Origin: Caulobacter sp.
Lineage (GTDB): Bacteria > Pseudomonadota > Alphaproteobacteria > Caulobacterales > Caulobacteraceae
DNA: 41,195 bases
Reading direction: 5' to 3'
Assembly (NCBI GenBank): GCA_016125585.1
Contig: WGLL01000016.1
Coordinates: 1 to 41,195 of the forward strand
The translations under genes and the position numbers were made by a program. Position 1 is the stretch's first letter, and the number at the start of each line of letters is the position of its first letter. This document shows, one piece after another, positions 32,699 through 40,878 of this stretch. Below the pieces are notes generated by a model that was not told where the DNA came from, did not search any database, and saw only the letters and a list, made by a program, of their open reading frames with translations.

Positions 32699-33381
32699 GC
32701 CGACGCCACGTCCAGCGAGACGGCCTCCCATTTGTCGGTCGCGCGGGTCCGCTGGTAGATTCGGCAGTAGCGCTTGGTGCCGATCACCCGGATGGAATCA
32801 CGGATGGCCTTCATGGCCTTCAGCCAGCGCTCATCCTCGATCTCGAACCGCAGCAACGACAGCAGCTCGGTGCGGTTGATCTTGCCTTCCTTGTCGACGT
32901 CGAAGGCCCGCTGGATGATGCCCCGGATTTCGGGCCGGCTGTCGGCCGCCCATTCGGTCATGCACTGGTCGAACAGGCTCTTGGCCGTCTGCAGCTGCGG
33001 TCCAAAGGTGATCAGATCAGCTATCGCCACCTGCACCTTCAGCAGGCCGTCGAAGCTGTACAGAGTCACGTTGCCCTTTGTCCCGCCGCGCAGGTCGCCA
33101 TAGTCCTGGGCGAGGATGGCCAGCAACATGTCGACGTCGTCGAAGCTGTGTTCGCGGAAGCGGCGGATCTGCGCCGACAGCTCGGCCGCATAGCCGGCCA
33201 CCTTGCGGACCGTCTCGTCCTCCAGCTTGTCCTGGGCATTCACCAGCTCATCGGGCATCAGCGCGCCCTTGGCGTCACGGCGGTAGAGGTGGCCCTCGAC
33301 CCAAGTGCAGCCGGGCGGCGGATCGGCCGGGCGGGTTTCCTCGTCGAGAACCGCGTGGGCGGCTTGCATGGCGTCGGTCAT
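32695..33381 (-). CDS. DUF3164 family early protein
   Basis: 228 aa. CTWVEGHLYRRDAKGALMPDELVNAQDKLEDETVRKV, FDDVDMLLAILAQDYGDLRGGTKGNVTLYSFDG and QLQTAKSLFDQCMTEW...IRGIIQRAFDVDKEGKINRTELLSLLRFEIEDERW match DUF3164, frequent in the early operon of Mu-like phages. It may bind DNA or aid replication, but the role is not established. Confidence 0.9.
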   Translation of the reverse strand: MTDAMQAAHAVLDEETRPADPPPGCTWVEGHLYRRDAKGALMPDELVNAQDKLEDETVRKVAGYAAELSAQIRRFREHSFDDVDMLLAILAQDYGDLRGGTKGNVTLYSFDGLLKVQVAIADLITFGPQLQTAKSLFDQCMTEWAADSRPEIRGIIQRAFDVDKEGKINRTELLSLLRFEIEDERWLKAMKAIRDSIRVIGTKRYCRIYQRTRATDKWEAVSLDVASA

Positions 33382-33602
33382 TGGGTCTGTTCCTTGAGTT
33401 GACGGCCTCTGCGGGGGCGCAGGGCCATGAGGTTGCGGTGCAGTTGGGCGAGGTCGGCCCGCGCCCTGGCGACGTCGCCAAGGCTCAGGGCCAGCGCCTC
33501 AGGGGTGATGAAGCCGGTGCAGGCGGTGCTGACCCGGGCGGTGGCCCGGCTGGCCGAGAAGGCCAGGCCATGGGCGTCGGCGGGCACGGTGAGGCGGGTC
33601 AT
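33378..33602 (-). CDS. Small hypothetical early protein
   Basis: 74 aa, ATGA overlaps on both sides. Sequence TGFITPEALALSLGDVARARADLAQLHRNLMAL suggests a short helical protein with a basic C-terminus (RPRRGRQLKEQ). No family recognised. Confidence 0.6.
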   Translation of the reverse strand: MTRLTVPADAHGLAFSASRATARVSTACTGFITPEALALSLGDVARARADLAQLHRNLMALRPRRGRQLKEQTQ

Positions 33603-33958
33603 GACAGGCCGCCGTCGATGACGCCGAGGCCGCCGACCATCCGGGTCCGATCCGGCAGGCCGTCGATCAGCTGCTGCACCCGCTCGACCGCCAGGGCGAC
33701 CTCCGGCGTGTTCCAGTCGAGCAGGCTGATCTTGCCCGCCGGCCTGACCCCCAGCGCCGCCAGCCGGCCCACCGTCTCGGGAAAGTCCCGGACCCCGGAG
33801 GACCCCGGCCCGCCCTCGTCCAGGGCGGCCTCGAAGCCGGCGTCGATCTTGTTCAGCAACCGGTCCAGGTCGGCGGGCGTCACCGCCCCGATCCGGGCCA
33901 GGCTGCGCAGTTGACGGGCGGCGCTGCGCCCCTCGCGAATGGTGCTGAGGCGGTCCAT
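33599..33958 (-). CDS. Hypothetical early protein
   Basis: 119 aa, starting right after the stop of the B gene. LRSLARIGAVTPADLDRLLNKIDAGFEAALDEGG and PEVALAVERVQQLIDGLPDRTRMVGGLGVIDGGL suggest a helical protein. No family recognised; position after B suggests an accessory early function. Confidence 0.65.
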   Translation of the reverse strand: MDRLSTIREGRSAARQLRSLARIGAVTPADLDRLLNKIDAGFEAALDEGGPGSSGVRDFPETVGRLAALGVRPAGKISLLDWNTPEVALAVERVQQLIDGLPDRTRMVGGLGVIDGGLS

Positions 33959-34927
33959 CTACAGGCCCTCCATGAAGCGCTGGGTCAGGCCGTCCTTCAG
34001 GTCCTGCACCACCAGCGGCCGGTCCTCGGCCTGGGCGGCCATGACCCCCAGGCGGATGGCGTGGGTGATGCGGCGCAGGCCCCCGACGCCGGCCTTGGTC
34101 GCCGCGCTCTTCAGAAAGGCCAGGCAGGCCTCGTCGCTGATCTCCCAGGCGGCGGCGAGCGCTTCGACGTCGTCGGGCTCGGGGACCTTCTGGATGTGGC
34201 TGACGATGATCCGGCTGTGCAGCTGGGCAAAGCCCTTCAGCACCCCGGGCAGCTTGTCGTCTCCGACCAGCACCACGCCGCAGCCGGTCTGGTCATGGAT
34301 CGCCCGAAGTTCTTCCAGCGCCGAGGGGGTGCCATACTGCGCCTCGTCGATGATCAGCAGACCCTCGATCCCGGTCAGACGCTCCACGATCCGCCGCTTC
34401 AGATAGCTGATCATCCCCTTCTGGCCGGGCTCGCCCATCGACTCCAGGAGGCCGGCCAGCACGTCCACCGGCCCGCCGCAGCCGCGCGAGACGGTGGTCA
34501 TGAACACATTGGCCCGGGTCTTCTGGAAGTTCCGGGCGGTCATGGTCTTGCCGCAGCCGGGCGCTGTCGCGATCGCCGCGATGCCGCCGAAGCCGGAGGC
34601 ATAGGAAAAGACGTTCATCATCCGGGTGGCGGTGAGGGTGCGCTGGAAGCCGGGGGTCGCCGGCACCGTCGCCGCCAGGCTGGCCCGCTCCTGCAGGCTG
34701 ACCAGGAACCGCTCGACCTTGGCCGGGATGTCCTGGTTCTTCCAGTATTCGCCCTTGTCATAGGTGCCGGGCACCCAGGCGGCGAGGCTCTTGTCATTGA
34801 CGCCGCTCAGCTCGCCCATCCGCGACCAGGTCCGGGGCGGCGTCGTCTCGTTGCGATAGGCCTCCATCGCCGCGCGCAGCGCGTCGATCTCCTCGCGGGT
34901 GAAAGTCTTGGTCGGGGTGTCAATCAT
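33959..34927 (-). CDS. B: Transposition target-capture ATPase, MuB-like
   Basis: 322 aa. An N-terminal HTH-like region (WSRMGELSGVNDKSLAAWVPG) precedes an AAA+ core with Walker A APGCGKT (122-128), Walker B LLIIDEAQ (190-197) and sensor-like VVLVGDD. MuB-type ATPases bind target DNA, stimulate transposase A and give target immunity. It follows A with an 80-bp hairpin-containing gap. Confidence 0.95.
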   Translation of the reverse strand: MIDTPTKTFTREEIDALRAAMEAYRNETTPPRTWSRMGELSGVNDKSLAAWVPGTYDKGEYWKNQDIPAKVERFLVSLQERASLAATVPATPGFQRTLTATRMMNVFSYASGFGGIAAIATAPGCGKTMTARNFQKTRANVFMTTVSRGCGGPVDVLAGLLESMGEPGQKGMISYLKRRIVERLTGIEGLLIIDEAQYGTPSALEELRAIHDQTGCGVVLVGDDKLPGVLKGFAQLHSRIIVSHIQKVPEPDDVEALAAAWEISDEACLAFLKSAATKAGVGGLRRITHAIRLGVMAAQAEDRPLVVQDLKDGLTQRFMEGL

Positions 34928-34971
34928 GCTAGTCTTCCTTCGTCACGGCTTGGCCCCTAGGGGCCGGGTTG

Positions 34972-35004
34972 GGCTGGCGGGGCGTTCGCAGCGCCCCGTC
35001 AGCC
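34972..35004 (-). promoter_or_regulatory. Hairpin between transposase A and B
   Basis: GGCTGGCGGGGCG-N7-CGCCCCGTCAGCC forms a 13-bp stem with one mismatch, directly after the A stop. A palindrome GGCCCCTAGGGGCC lies downstream at about 34951..34964. There is no U-tract. It could lower or set the B:A expression ratio or protect mRNA. Confidence 0.5.
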
Positions 35005-35006
35005 AT

Positions 35007-37007
35007 TCAGTTCTCGATCAGGCGCAGGGCCGGTCGAGCCGCCCGCTCAGGGGCGAGGTCTTCCAAATTCAGGCGATCCAGAAGGGGGCGTCGGGCCGGC
35101 TCGGCCGGTTTCAGCGCCGCCGCCGCGCCGCCGCGCACCCGCATCGGGCGGATGGCGCCGGGCTCGGGGGTCTGCGTCGGCTCAGCGCCATCGCCCCGGT
35201 AGGCCTGGGCGACATCATGGGCGTCGGCCAGCTGCTGGGCCTCGGCCGCTTCCCGGGCCATCCGCCGCGCATCGGCGTCCAGCCGGGCCTTCCGTTTGGC
35301 GGCGGCCTGGTCGAAGAAGCCGGCCGCCTCCCAGATCTCGGCCGAGGCCAGATAGATCCCGGTGTGGAAGTCGTAGAGGTGGATGTCGGCGTGGAGATCG
35401 TCGGGGTCGAACCGGGCCACCAGCAGCTTGCCGGCGTGGTCGAGCAGGGCTTGCGAGCGATAGACGTTGCCGAACAGGCTGACTGACCCGTTGACCTTGT
35501 CAGCCCGCACCTTCTCGGCCGCCAGCAGCGCCATTCTCAGATCCGCGTCCGTGGCCTTGGTGATCACCCCGGCCCTGACGCTCTCGTTGAAGGCGATGTC
35601 GAAGCTGCGGCCGGCGGCGGCCTCGGTGCGGCGCCCGCTGCGGGCGTTGTGTTCGGCGATCCCCGCGTTGAGGATCGTCATGAACTCGTCCAGCGGCACG
35701 GCCCGGCTGCCGTAGTTCTCCGGCTTGTGCAGGGGGCTTCGACCGGTGTTGGCCCCGGCGAAGGCGGGGTGGGTGCCGATGTTGCCTTCCAGATCGCGGA
35801 AGGCCCGCTCGATCGGCTTGGACTGGCCGCGATAGGGGATGGTCCAGTGGACCTGAATCCCCAGGCTGGCCATCAGCCCCAGCGGATCGCCCGGCAGCAC
35901 CTTGCCCCGGAAGCGATAGGCGGTCCCACCCGTGATCCATTTGCTGGCGAAGGCCCGGCCGTTGTCGAACACGCAATGGCCCGGAATGCCGTGGTTGCGG
36001 AACAGATCAGCAAAGGTCAGCTGCACCACCGCGGCCGACTCCGACCGGCCGATGCGCCAGGCCAGAACCTTGCGGCTGTAGACGTCCTGGATCATCACCA
36101 TCATCGGTCTGGCGATGTCGCGGCTGCCGTCCGCCTTGGCCCCGAAATCCACGAAGACGTCCCACTCGTGGCCGTCGATGTTGACCGCCTCCAGCGCCTG
36201 CAGGTCCATGACCGACCGCTTCAGCGGCGCCACCGTGTGCCGCACCGCTTCAGGCCCGCCACGCATCCTGGCCAGCACCAGCTGGTTGACCTCACGGTCC
36301 AGCCGCCGCTGGAACGTCTTCACATGCGGCACCGTCAGGCCCAGGCCCTCGGCCCGCTTCTTGGCCCGGCGCCAGCAGCTGTTCAGTGTCGGCCCCTCCT
36401 GCCGCAGATAGTCGCTCTTGAAGAGCCGCCAGACCTCGCCGTCGATCTCCGCCTCGGCCGATCCGCCCAGCCGGCGCGGGGCCAGCCTGGGCAGCCGTTC
36501 GGCCGCCGGGGCGCCCTTCACCAGCTTGCGCCACTCATAGAGGGTCGCCGCGCTGACCTCATGGCGGGTCGCCGCGATCGCCACCGCCGAGGTGACGCTG
36601 TGGCCGCCGTCCTGCAGGGTCTCGATCTCGTCCAACGCCGCCAGCCGCCGCCGCGCCTCGTCCCGGGTCTTGGCCGGCTGGATCTCGAACCACGCCCACA
36701 GCTGGTCGCGCGGGGTTTCCGGCGCCGTCGCTTCCGGGGCGCGGACCGAGGCCGCCAGGCCACGCCGCACCATGTCGGCCAGGGTCGCCGGCGGCAGCAG
36801 GCCCCGGCTGTATTCCAGGCCGCCGCCGCGCTGGCCCTTGCGGGGCCGGGCCAGCGGAAAGCCGGCGGTGTCGGTCTTCCACGCCCAGCCGTCCCGCTGC
36901 GCCAGCTCGTTGATCTTGCGCTTGGTCCTGGGCAGGCCCTTCAGAGCGGCCTCAGCCAGCTCCTGGGCGGTCCACCAGACCTTCTCATGGCCCCCGCATC
37001 CGCTCAT
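35007..37007 (-). CDS. A: DDE transposase A, MuA-like
   Basis: 666 aa from ATG at 37007, close to MuA (663 aa); the ATGA overlap with the upstream gene supports this start over one at 37268. N-terminal HTH units (WWTAQELAEAALKGLPRTKRKINELAQRDGW) precede an end-binding module at 189-240 (DGEVWRLFKSDYLR...SCWRRAK). The catalytic triad is Asp278 (VNIDGHEWDVF), Asp348 (CVFDNGRAFASKWITGG) and Glu400 (SKPIERAF), matching MuA D269/D336/E392 in spacing. It cuts and joins phage ends for replicative transposition. Confidence 0.97.
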   Translation of the reverse strand: MSGCGGHEKVWWTAQELAEAALKGLPRTKRKINELAQRDGWAWKTDTAGFPLARPRKGQRGGGLEYSRGLLPPATLADMVRRGLAASVRAPEATAPETPRDQLWAWFEIQPAKTRDEARRRLAALDEIETLQDGGHSVTSAVAIAATRHEVSAATLYEWRKLVKGAPAAERLPRLAPRRLGGSAEAEIDGEVWRLFKSDYLRQEGPTLNSCWRRAKKRAEGLGLTVPHVKTFQRRLDREVNQLVLARMRGGPEAVRHTVAPLKRSVMDLQALEAVNIDGHEWDVFVDFGAKADGSRDIARPMMVMIQDVYSRKVLAWRIGRSESAAVVQLTFADLFRNHGIPGHCVFDNGRAFASKWITGGTAYRFRGKVLPGDPLGLMASLGIQVHWTIPYRGQSKPIERAFRDLEGNIGTHPAFAGANTGRSPLHKPENYGSRAVPLDEFMTILNAGIAEHNARSGRRTEAAAGRSFDIAFNESVRAGVITKATDADLRMALLAAEKVRADKVNGSVSLFGNVYRSQALLDHAGKLLVARFDPDDLHADIHLYDFHTGIYLASAEIWEAAGFFDQAAAKRKARLDADARRMAREAAEAQQLADAHDVAQAYRGDGAEPTQTPEPGAIRPMRVRGGAAAALKPAEPARRPLLDRLNLEDLAPERAARPALRLIEN

Positions 37008-37471
37008 TTGCGGCGGCCCTCCCGGTTGATGGGTTGGATGAGCCGGCCAAGGTCGCGCAGCCGGTCCTTCCGGGCTCGCTGCTGGGCCTGCAGATGGCCG
37101 TATTCCAGCAACAGGATTTCCTCGCCGGCCACCACCGCGAACCCGAAGGGGCGCAACAGGGCGTTCAGCACGTCGGCCCGGCCCGTGGTCGCGGCCAGCA
37201 GCACCATCCGCGTGAAGCCGATCTTGTGGGCGTCGCGCGCCGGGCTGGACCAGGCGTCCAGCATCCATTTGGAGATGTCGGCGTCGAACAGCTCGCTCAG
37301 GTCAGCCGCGATCTCGAACCGGTTGCGCGGATCTTCCTTAAGGATGCGGCTCACCCCGGCGGCCGTCATCTGATCGACGTCGGCGAACGACCCCTGACGC
37401 GGGCCTTCCGGGTCCATGTCAAAGCTGAAGGCCAGCTGCTCGGGCGTCAGGGATTGGGGGCGCTTGGTCAT
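37004..37471 (-). CDS. Hypothetical early protein upstream of transposase
   Basis: 155 aa from ATG at 37471, which overlaps the previous stop (TGATG). TPEQLAFSFDMDPEGPRQGSFADVDQMTAAGVSRILKEDPRNRFEIAADLSELFDADISKWMLDAWSS resembles regulatory proteins with an HTH-type element (CII-like in general look). The C-terminal half has a GFAVVAGEEILLLEYGHLQAQ segment and helical end. Possible regulator; family uncertain. Confidence 0.7.
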   Translation of the reverse strand: MTKRPQSLTPEQLAFSFDMDPEGPRQGSFADVDQMTAAGVSRILKEDPRNRFEIAADLSELFDADISKWMLDAWSSPARDAHKIGFTRMVLLAATTGRADVLNALLRPFGFAVVAGEEILLLEYGHLQAQQRARKDRLRDLGRLIQPINREGRRK

Positions 37472-38049
37472 CAGAGTTTGGGCACCCGGGACACACCGTT
37501 CCTGGGCCGTGGCCATACACCGACCACCTCTTGCTCCAGCCTGCGCCGGAACGTCGCCTGGCCCGGAATGTTGACGCCGTATCCTTTGGCCAGCCCTTTG
37601 GCGCGCCGCCAGCAGCTCGCATGGGTAGGCATTTGAGGGCGCAGGTAGTCAGCTTTGAACAGTGCCCAGACGCGAGGGTCTATATCGCCACCCTCGCGCT
37701 TCCGCTCCTTCGCCATCAGATCGTCGAGACGCCAGGGTCGGCCCCGTGACTCTTCGCGCAGCGCCTCGCCGACATCATGAAGAAACAGAACCCTCGGAAG
37801 GTCCGGGGCCAAATGTGCAGCTATCGAAATCGCTACAAACGCGTCAGCCAGGGCGCGGCTGTAACCCACTCCTGTTGGGTCGGACACCATCTGGGAGAAG
37901 CGCATCGGGAGCTTACCCGTCTTCTTCCACATGCTGATTTCGGCGGCGGGGATGCTGAGGGCGGCGGCCAAATCTGCGTCTGTCGAGCAGACGAGGGCTG
38001 CTTTCAGAATTGCGATCTGCTCCGTTGGCGTCGGGCGCTTTTTAGGCAT
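37471..38049 (-). CDS. Standalone protein carrying the transposase end-binding module
   Basis: 192 aa from ATG at 38049, preceded by GGAGGCGGACG, a strong ribosome site; an upstream ATG at 38067 is less likely. The N-terminus has a repressor-type HTH (DADLAAALSIPAAEISMWKKTGKLP). Residues 124-175 align without gaps to residues 189-240 of transposase A with 30/52 identities (shared VW.LFK, DYLR, SCWRRAK, TF.RRL..EV). No DDE catalytic domain is present. It may bind phage ends or enhancer and modulate transposition; that is inferred. Confidence 0.8.
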   Translation of the reverse strand: MPKKRPTPTEQIAILKAALVCSTDADLAAALSIPAAEISMWKKTGKLPMRFSQMVSDPTGVGYSRALADAFVAISIAAHLAPDLPRVLFLHDVGEALREESRGRPWRLDDLMAKERKREGGDIDPRVWALFKADYLRPQMPTHASCWRRAKGLAKGYGVNIPGQATFRRRLEQEVVGVWPRPRNGVSRVPKL

Positions 38050-38929
38050 CGTCCGCCTCCGCCCCATACATCTCGTTCAGGGTTTCCAGCGCCGCCTTGC
38101 GTTCGGCCCGACCCATCTTGCTCATGTGGCCGATCACGGCCGACAGCCGCTTGGCCTCGGCGCTGGGCTTCACCTTGCCCGGGGTCAGCCGGTCAACAGC
38201 CTCGCTGACCTTCGCCGCCCGGCCCGCGACAATCTCGGCGGCGACCTTGCGCTGCTCCTCCGGCGCCAGGGCGGCCAGCGCCCGCAGCTGGGAGGCGTTG
38301 CGACCGATGGCCGTGGTCCGGATCAAGTTGGCGACGCCGGGGTCGATGGCCTTGTGCAGGTGCAGGTCGAGGTAGACCGACCGCCGCGACAGGCCGATCT
38401 CCTCGGCCACCTCATCCGTCAGGCCGTATGCGTGTGCAAAGATTGCACACGCATCAGCGGCCTTGCCTGCCAGCTGAGTTTGCCAGCGGGCCGTAGCCGC
38501 TACTGATTGGGGCGATACGTCATCTGCTACCCCGGCCTTCAGCCGGCGCAGCTCTACCAAGTCGCTGATGAAGGCCGCCCGCTGCAACGGGTCGAGCCCT
38601 TTTCTCCAAAGATTCTCGGATATCTCTCGCGACCGGCGCTCGAAGTCAGTTGCGTTGCGGATGATGAAAGCGCGGACGGTCTCATGGCCGCCGATCTCGC
38701 GCGCCTTCAACCGATGAAGACCAGGGCCAAGTTCGAACTCATCGGTCCCGGCCACCGGATAGACATCGACCGGCGTCCGCTGCTCGCCCTCGTCGGCCAT
38801 GATCCCGCTCAGGGCCACTGCCCAGGACTGATCAAGCTCCCGCAGACGCGGACCGACCCGGACCTTGGCGATCGGAACGTCGTGAACCTGCTGGGGGTCT
38901 GAGGCTGGTTTTTGAGGCGACGCGGCCAT
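38042..38929 (-). CDS. ParB/Spo0J-like DNA-binding protein
   Basis: 295 aa. The N-terminal ParB fold shows VPIAKVRVGPRLRELD, the GPGLHRLKARE equivalent of the GERR/CTP-binding box, and SRE-ISENLWRKGLDPLQRA. A central HTH follows (GLTDEVAEEIGLSRRSVYLDLHL). No ParA partner or clear parS was found. ParB-like genes occur beside ner in some alphaproteobacterial Mu-like phages. A role in replication or control is possible. Confidence 0.88.
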   Translation of the reverse strand: MAASPQKPASDPQQVHDVPIAKVRVGPRLRELDQSWAVALSGIMADEGEQRTPVDVYPVAGTDEFELGPGLHRLKAREIGGHETVRAFIIRNATDFERRSREISENLWRKGLDPLQRAAFISDLVELRRLKAGVADDVSPQSVAATARWQTQLAGKAADACAIFAHAYGLTDEVAEEIGLSRRSVYLDLHLHKAIDPGVANLIRTTAIGRNASQLRALAALAPEEQRKVAAEIVAGRAAKVSEAVDRLTPGKVKPSAEAKRLSAVIGHMSKMGRAERKAALETLNEMYGAEADDA

Positions 38930-38931
38930 GT

Positions 38932-39246
38932 CTACCGCGCCCCCGCCGATAGACGGTGCGCGGCCATTGAAACCGTAGTATTGTCATCACGAACGTGACG
39001 GACTCGGCCGCCGTCTGTGTCGTACCGGTCTGGCCACAACTCATGGAGAGCGACGCCCAGGAACTTCGAAATCACTTTGTCGGCCTCCGGCTGCGGCCGG
39101 ATCAGCGCCGCTCGCACCGCGCTTTCGTGCAGACCGTTGTCGGTCGCCAGGCGCGAAAGCGTCATCCCGCGCATGCGGATGGCGGCTTTGATCAGTTCCG
39201 GATGTCTGTTCTCCGGTTTTGATCTTTTGCGGCGGGCAGATGGCAC
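38932..39246 (-). CDS. ner: Ner-like early regulator
   Basis: 104 aa from GTG at 39246, preceded by GAGGAAG. NRHPELIKAAIRMRGMTLSRLATDNGLHESAVRAALIRPQPEADKVISKFLGVALHELWPDRYDTDG is the Ner/Nlp family signature: a lambda-repressor-like HTH ending in WP.RY. In Mu, Ner represses both early and repressor promoters. It is divergent from the repressor gene, as expected. Confidence 0.93.
   Translation of the reverse strand: MPSARRKRSKPENRHPELIKAAIRMRGMTLSRLATDNGLHESAVRAALIRPQPEADKVISKFLGVALHELWPDRYDTDGGRVRHVRDDNTTVSMAAHRLSAGAR
38987..38998. promoter_or_regulatory. Second copy of the TCACGAACGTGA operator
   Basis: Exact copy of the 12-bp palindrome at 39264..39275, located in the last codons of ner and 58 to 69 bp before the parB-like gene. 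It may be a second operator for the repressor. Confidence 0.6.
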
Positions 39247-39326
39247 GATTGGGCTTCCTCACGTCACGAACGTGATAATTACCCGTGATTTCGGGATACC
39301 GTCAAGGGCTGCCAGCGCATGTCAGC
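39247..39326. promoter_or_regulatory. Divergent operator/promoter region between repressor and ner
   Basis: 80 bp. It contains the perfect palindrome TCACG-AA-CGTGA at 39264..39275, flanked by half-site-like CCTCACG and CCCGTGATTTCGGG. TGATAAT (39273..39279) could be a -10 for the repressor and TAATTAT on the other strand for ner. The palindrome overlaps both, so a bound repressor could control both promoters. Confidence 0.7.
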
Positions 39327-39995
39327 ATGAACGATTTGGAAGTTTATCCCGATTTTGACTATTCCGGGTTTGGCGCGCGCCTGGCCGAGACCATCGCGCC
39401 GGAAAAACCCACGGCCTTCGCCCAACGCATCGGCATCCCTCAAAACACCGTCTCGAAGTACATTCGAGGGGCCGGATCAGCGGGTCCCCGCCTCGACCTG
39501 GTCGCGCAGATCGCCGACGGCCTCGGTTGCTCGATCGACTGGCTGGTCTGGGGCAGGGGCGACGGTCCCGACGCCAGCGCCGGCTTTGTCCGCATCCCTC
39601 GCTATGACGCCACTCTGGCCGCTGGAGCTGGCAGCTGGAACGAGGGCCGTCGCCATCTCGACGACATTCCCTTCACCGCCGAGTTTCTCCGCAAACGCCT
39701 GAACAGAACCTCGACCCTGGGCCTGACCGTCCTCACCGCCGCCGGCGATTCCATGGCCCCGACCATCGCCGATGGCGCCCTGCTGCTGGTCGACGAGGAT
39801 GACAAACACATCACCGACGCGGTCTTCGCCTTCGTCCTCGACGGCGACGCCCGGGTGAAACGCTTTCGCCGCACCCTCTCGGGGATTACGCTCGTCTCCG
39901 ACAATCAGGCCTATCCTCCTGAGACCGTGAATGGCGAGGACCTCGCCCGCCTCCAGGTCATCGGCAAGGTCTTGTGGGGCGCCCAGCTGCTGTAG
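39327..39995 (+). CDS. c: Repressor c, HTH plus S24/LexA-type peptidase domain
   Basis: 222 aa from ATG at 39327. N-terminal HTH (KPTAFAQRIGIPQNTVSKYIRG...LDLVAQIADGLGCSIDWLVWG), then an S24 domain with nucleophile Ser142 (GDSMAPT) and Lys178 (DARVKRF), and an Ala-Gly pair near 99-102 as possible self-cleavage site. Such repressors can be inactivated by RecA, unlike the Mu repressor, so this phage may be SOS-inducible. A 3-codon ATG-TCA-GCA-TGA minicistron overlaps its start codon. Confidence 0.93.
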   Translation: MNDLEVYPDFDYSGFGARLAETIAPEKPTAFAQRIGIPQNTVSKYIRGAGSAGPRLDLVAQIADGLGCSIDWLVWGRGDGPDASAGFVRIPRYDATLAAGAGSWNEGRRHLDDIPFTAEFLRKRLNRTSTLGLTVLTAAGDSMAPTIADGALLLVDEDDKHITDAVFAFVLDGDARVKRFRRTLSGITLVSDNQAYPPETVNGEDLARLQVIGKVLWGAQLL

Positions 39996-39998
39996 GAG

Positions 39999-40355
39999 AT
40001 GATGTTGAAGGAAGTTGAGAACAGGGTCCGGTGGGACCGGGTCATCAAGGCCGCTGTGGTGGTCGCCGCTGTTATCGCCCTTGCCGTTATCGTCAGCTGG
40101 TTGGCCGGTCGCATCCCCGCCTGGCAAGTGCCAACCGGTGGCCGCGGTTCGGACCTTCCCGACTTTGGTCCGCTGCTGACCGTCCTGGGCTTCTACTTCA
40201 TCCCGACCATCGTCGCCTTGGCCCGCCGACATATCAACACCGTTGCCATCGGCGCCCTCAACCTGCTCCTCGGCTGGACAATCCTCGGATGGATCGGCGC
40301 CCTGATCTGGGCCTTGCTAAATCAGCGCCGCGACGCGCCGGTCGGGCGCCCCTGA
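39999..40355 (+). CDS. Superinfection immunity protein (T4 Imm-like)
   Basis: 118 aa. Transmembrane helices near the N-terminus (AAVVVAAVIALAVIVSWLAG) and C-terminus, with FYFIPTIVALARRHINTVAIGALNLLLGWTILGWIGALIWAL, the signature of the Imm_superinfect family. Encoded just after the repressor and likely expressed in the lysogen. It probably blocks DNA entry of related phages at the inner membrane. Confidence 0.88.
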   Translation: MMLKEVENRVRWDRVIKAAVVVAAVIALAVIVSWLAGRIPAWQVPTGGRGSDLPDFGPLLTVLGFYFIPTIVALARRHINTVAIGALNLLLGWTILGWIGALIWALLNQRRDAPVGRP

Positions 40356-40663
40356 CTGCTGCTGATCCCATACCCGGCCCGGCGTCTGGGGCGGTTTGCG
40401 GTGAGCTGCTTAAGAGCGGCGGTCACCTGCAGCTGACCTGCCAGGGCTGTCAGAACCGTTCGACCTTCACCGCCACGCAAGCCTGCGCCTTCTTCGGCGA
40501 CGACGCCGGGATCGATCAGATCCGGCCCCGGCTCAAATGCTCCCATTGCGGCCGCCATGGCCGCGCCGACGCCCTCTGGTTCCGCGTCGACTTCATCACC
40601 CCGCTCCGGCCAGGACCGCCCGTTGAACGGTCCCACTTCCAATCGGCCGCCAGCGCCGGCTAA
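40289..40663 (+). CDS. Zinc-ribbon hypothetical protein of the lysogenic operon
   Basis: About 124 aa if the ATG at 40289 is used; this overlaps the immunity gene by 67 bp, so a later non-ATG start is possible. The clear part is LQLTCQGCQNRSTFTATQACAFFGDD...RLKCSHCGRHGRADALWF, with two CxxC pairs of a zinc ribbon. No family recognised. Position suggests lysogenic expression with the repressor. Confidence 0.6.
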   Translation: MDRRPDLGLAKSAPRRAGRAPLTAADPIPGPASGAVCGELLKSGGHLQLTCQGCQNRSTFTATQACAFFGDDAGIDQIRPRLKCSHCGRHGRADALWFRVDFITPLRPGPPVERSHFQSAASAG

Positions 40664-40878
40664 AGCCCGCCGCCAGGCGACAACCTCCCGCTTTCATTGA
40701 CGTTTCTGCGAAGTGGGACCGCCCGTGCGAACTGGGACCTGTTCCGTCCCACTTCCAGCGCCGAAAACACAGGCGCGGCGCCCGGCCCTGGAGAGGCCTC
40801 GGCGCCGCAAACCGCCCGGTTCTAGGGCTCTAAGCAACGCCTGAGCGATGTCTGAGACCCGTCTGCGCCAATCGCCCC

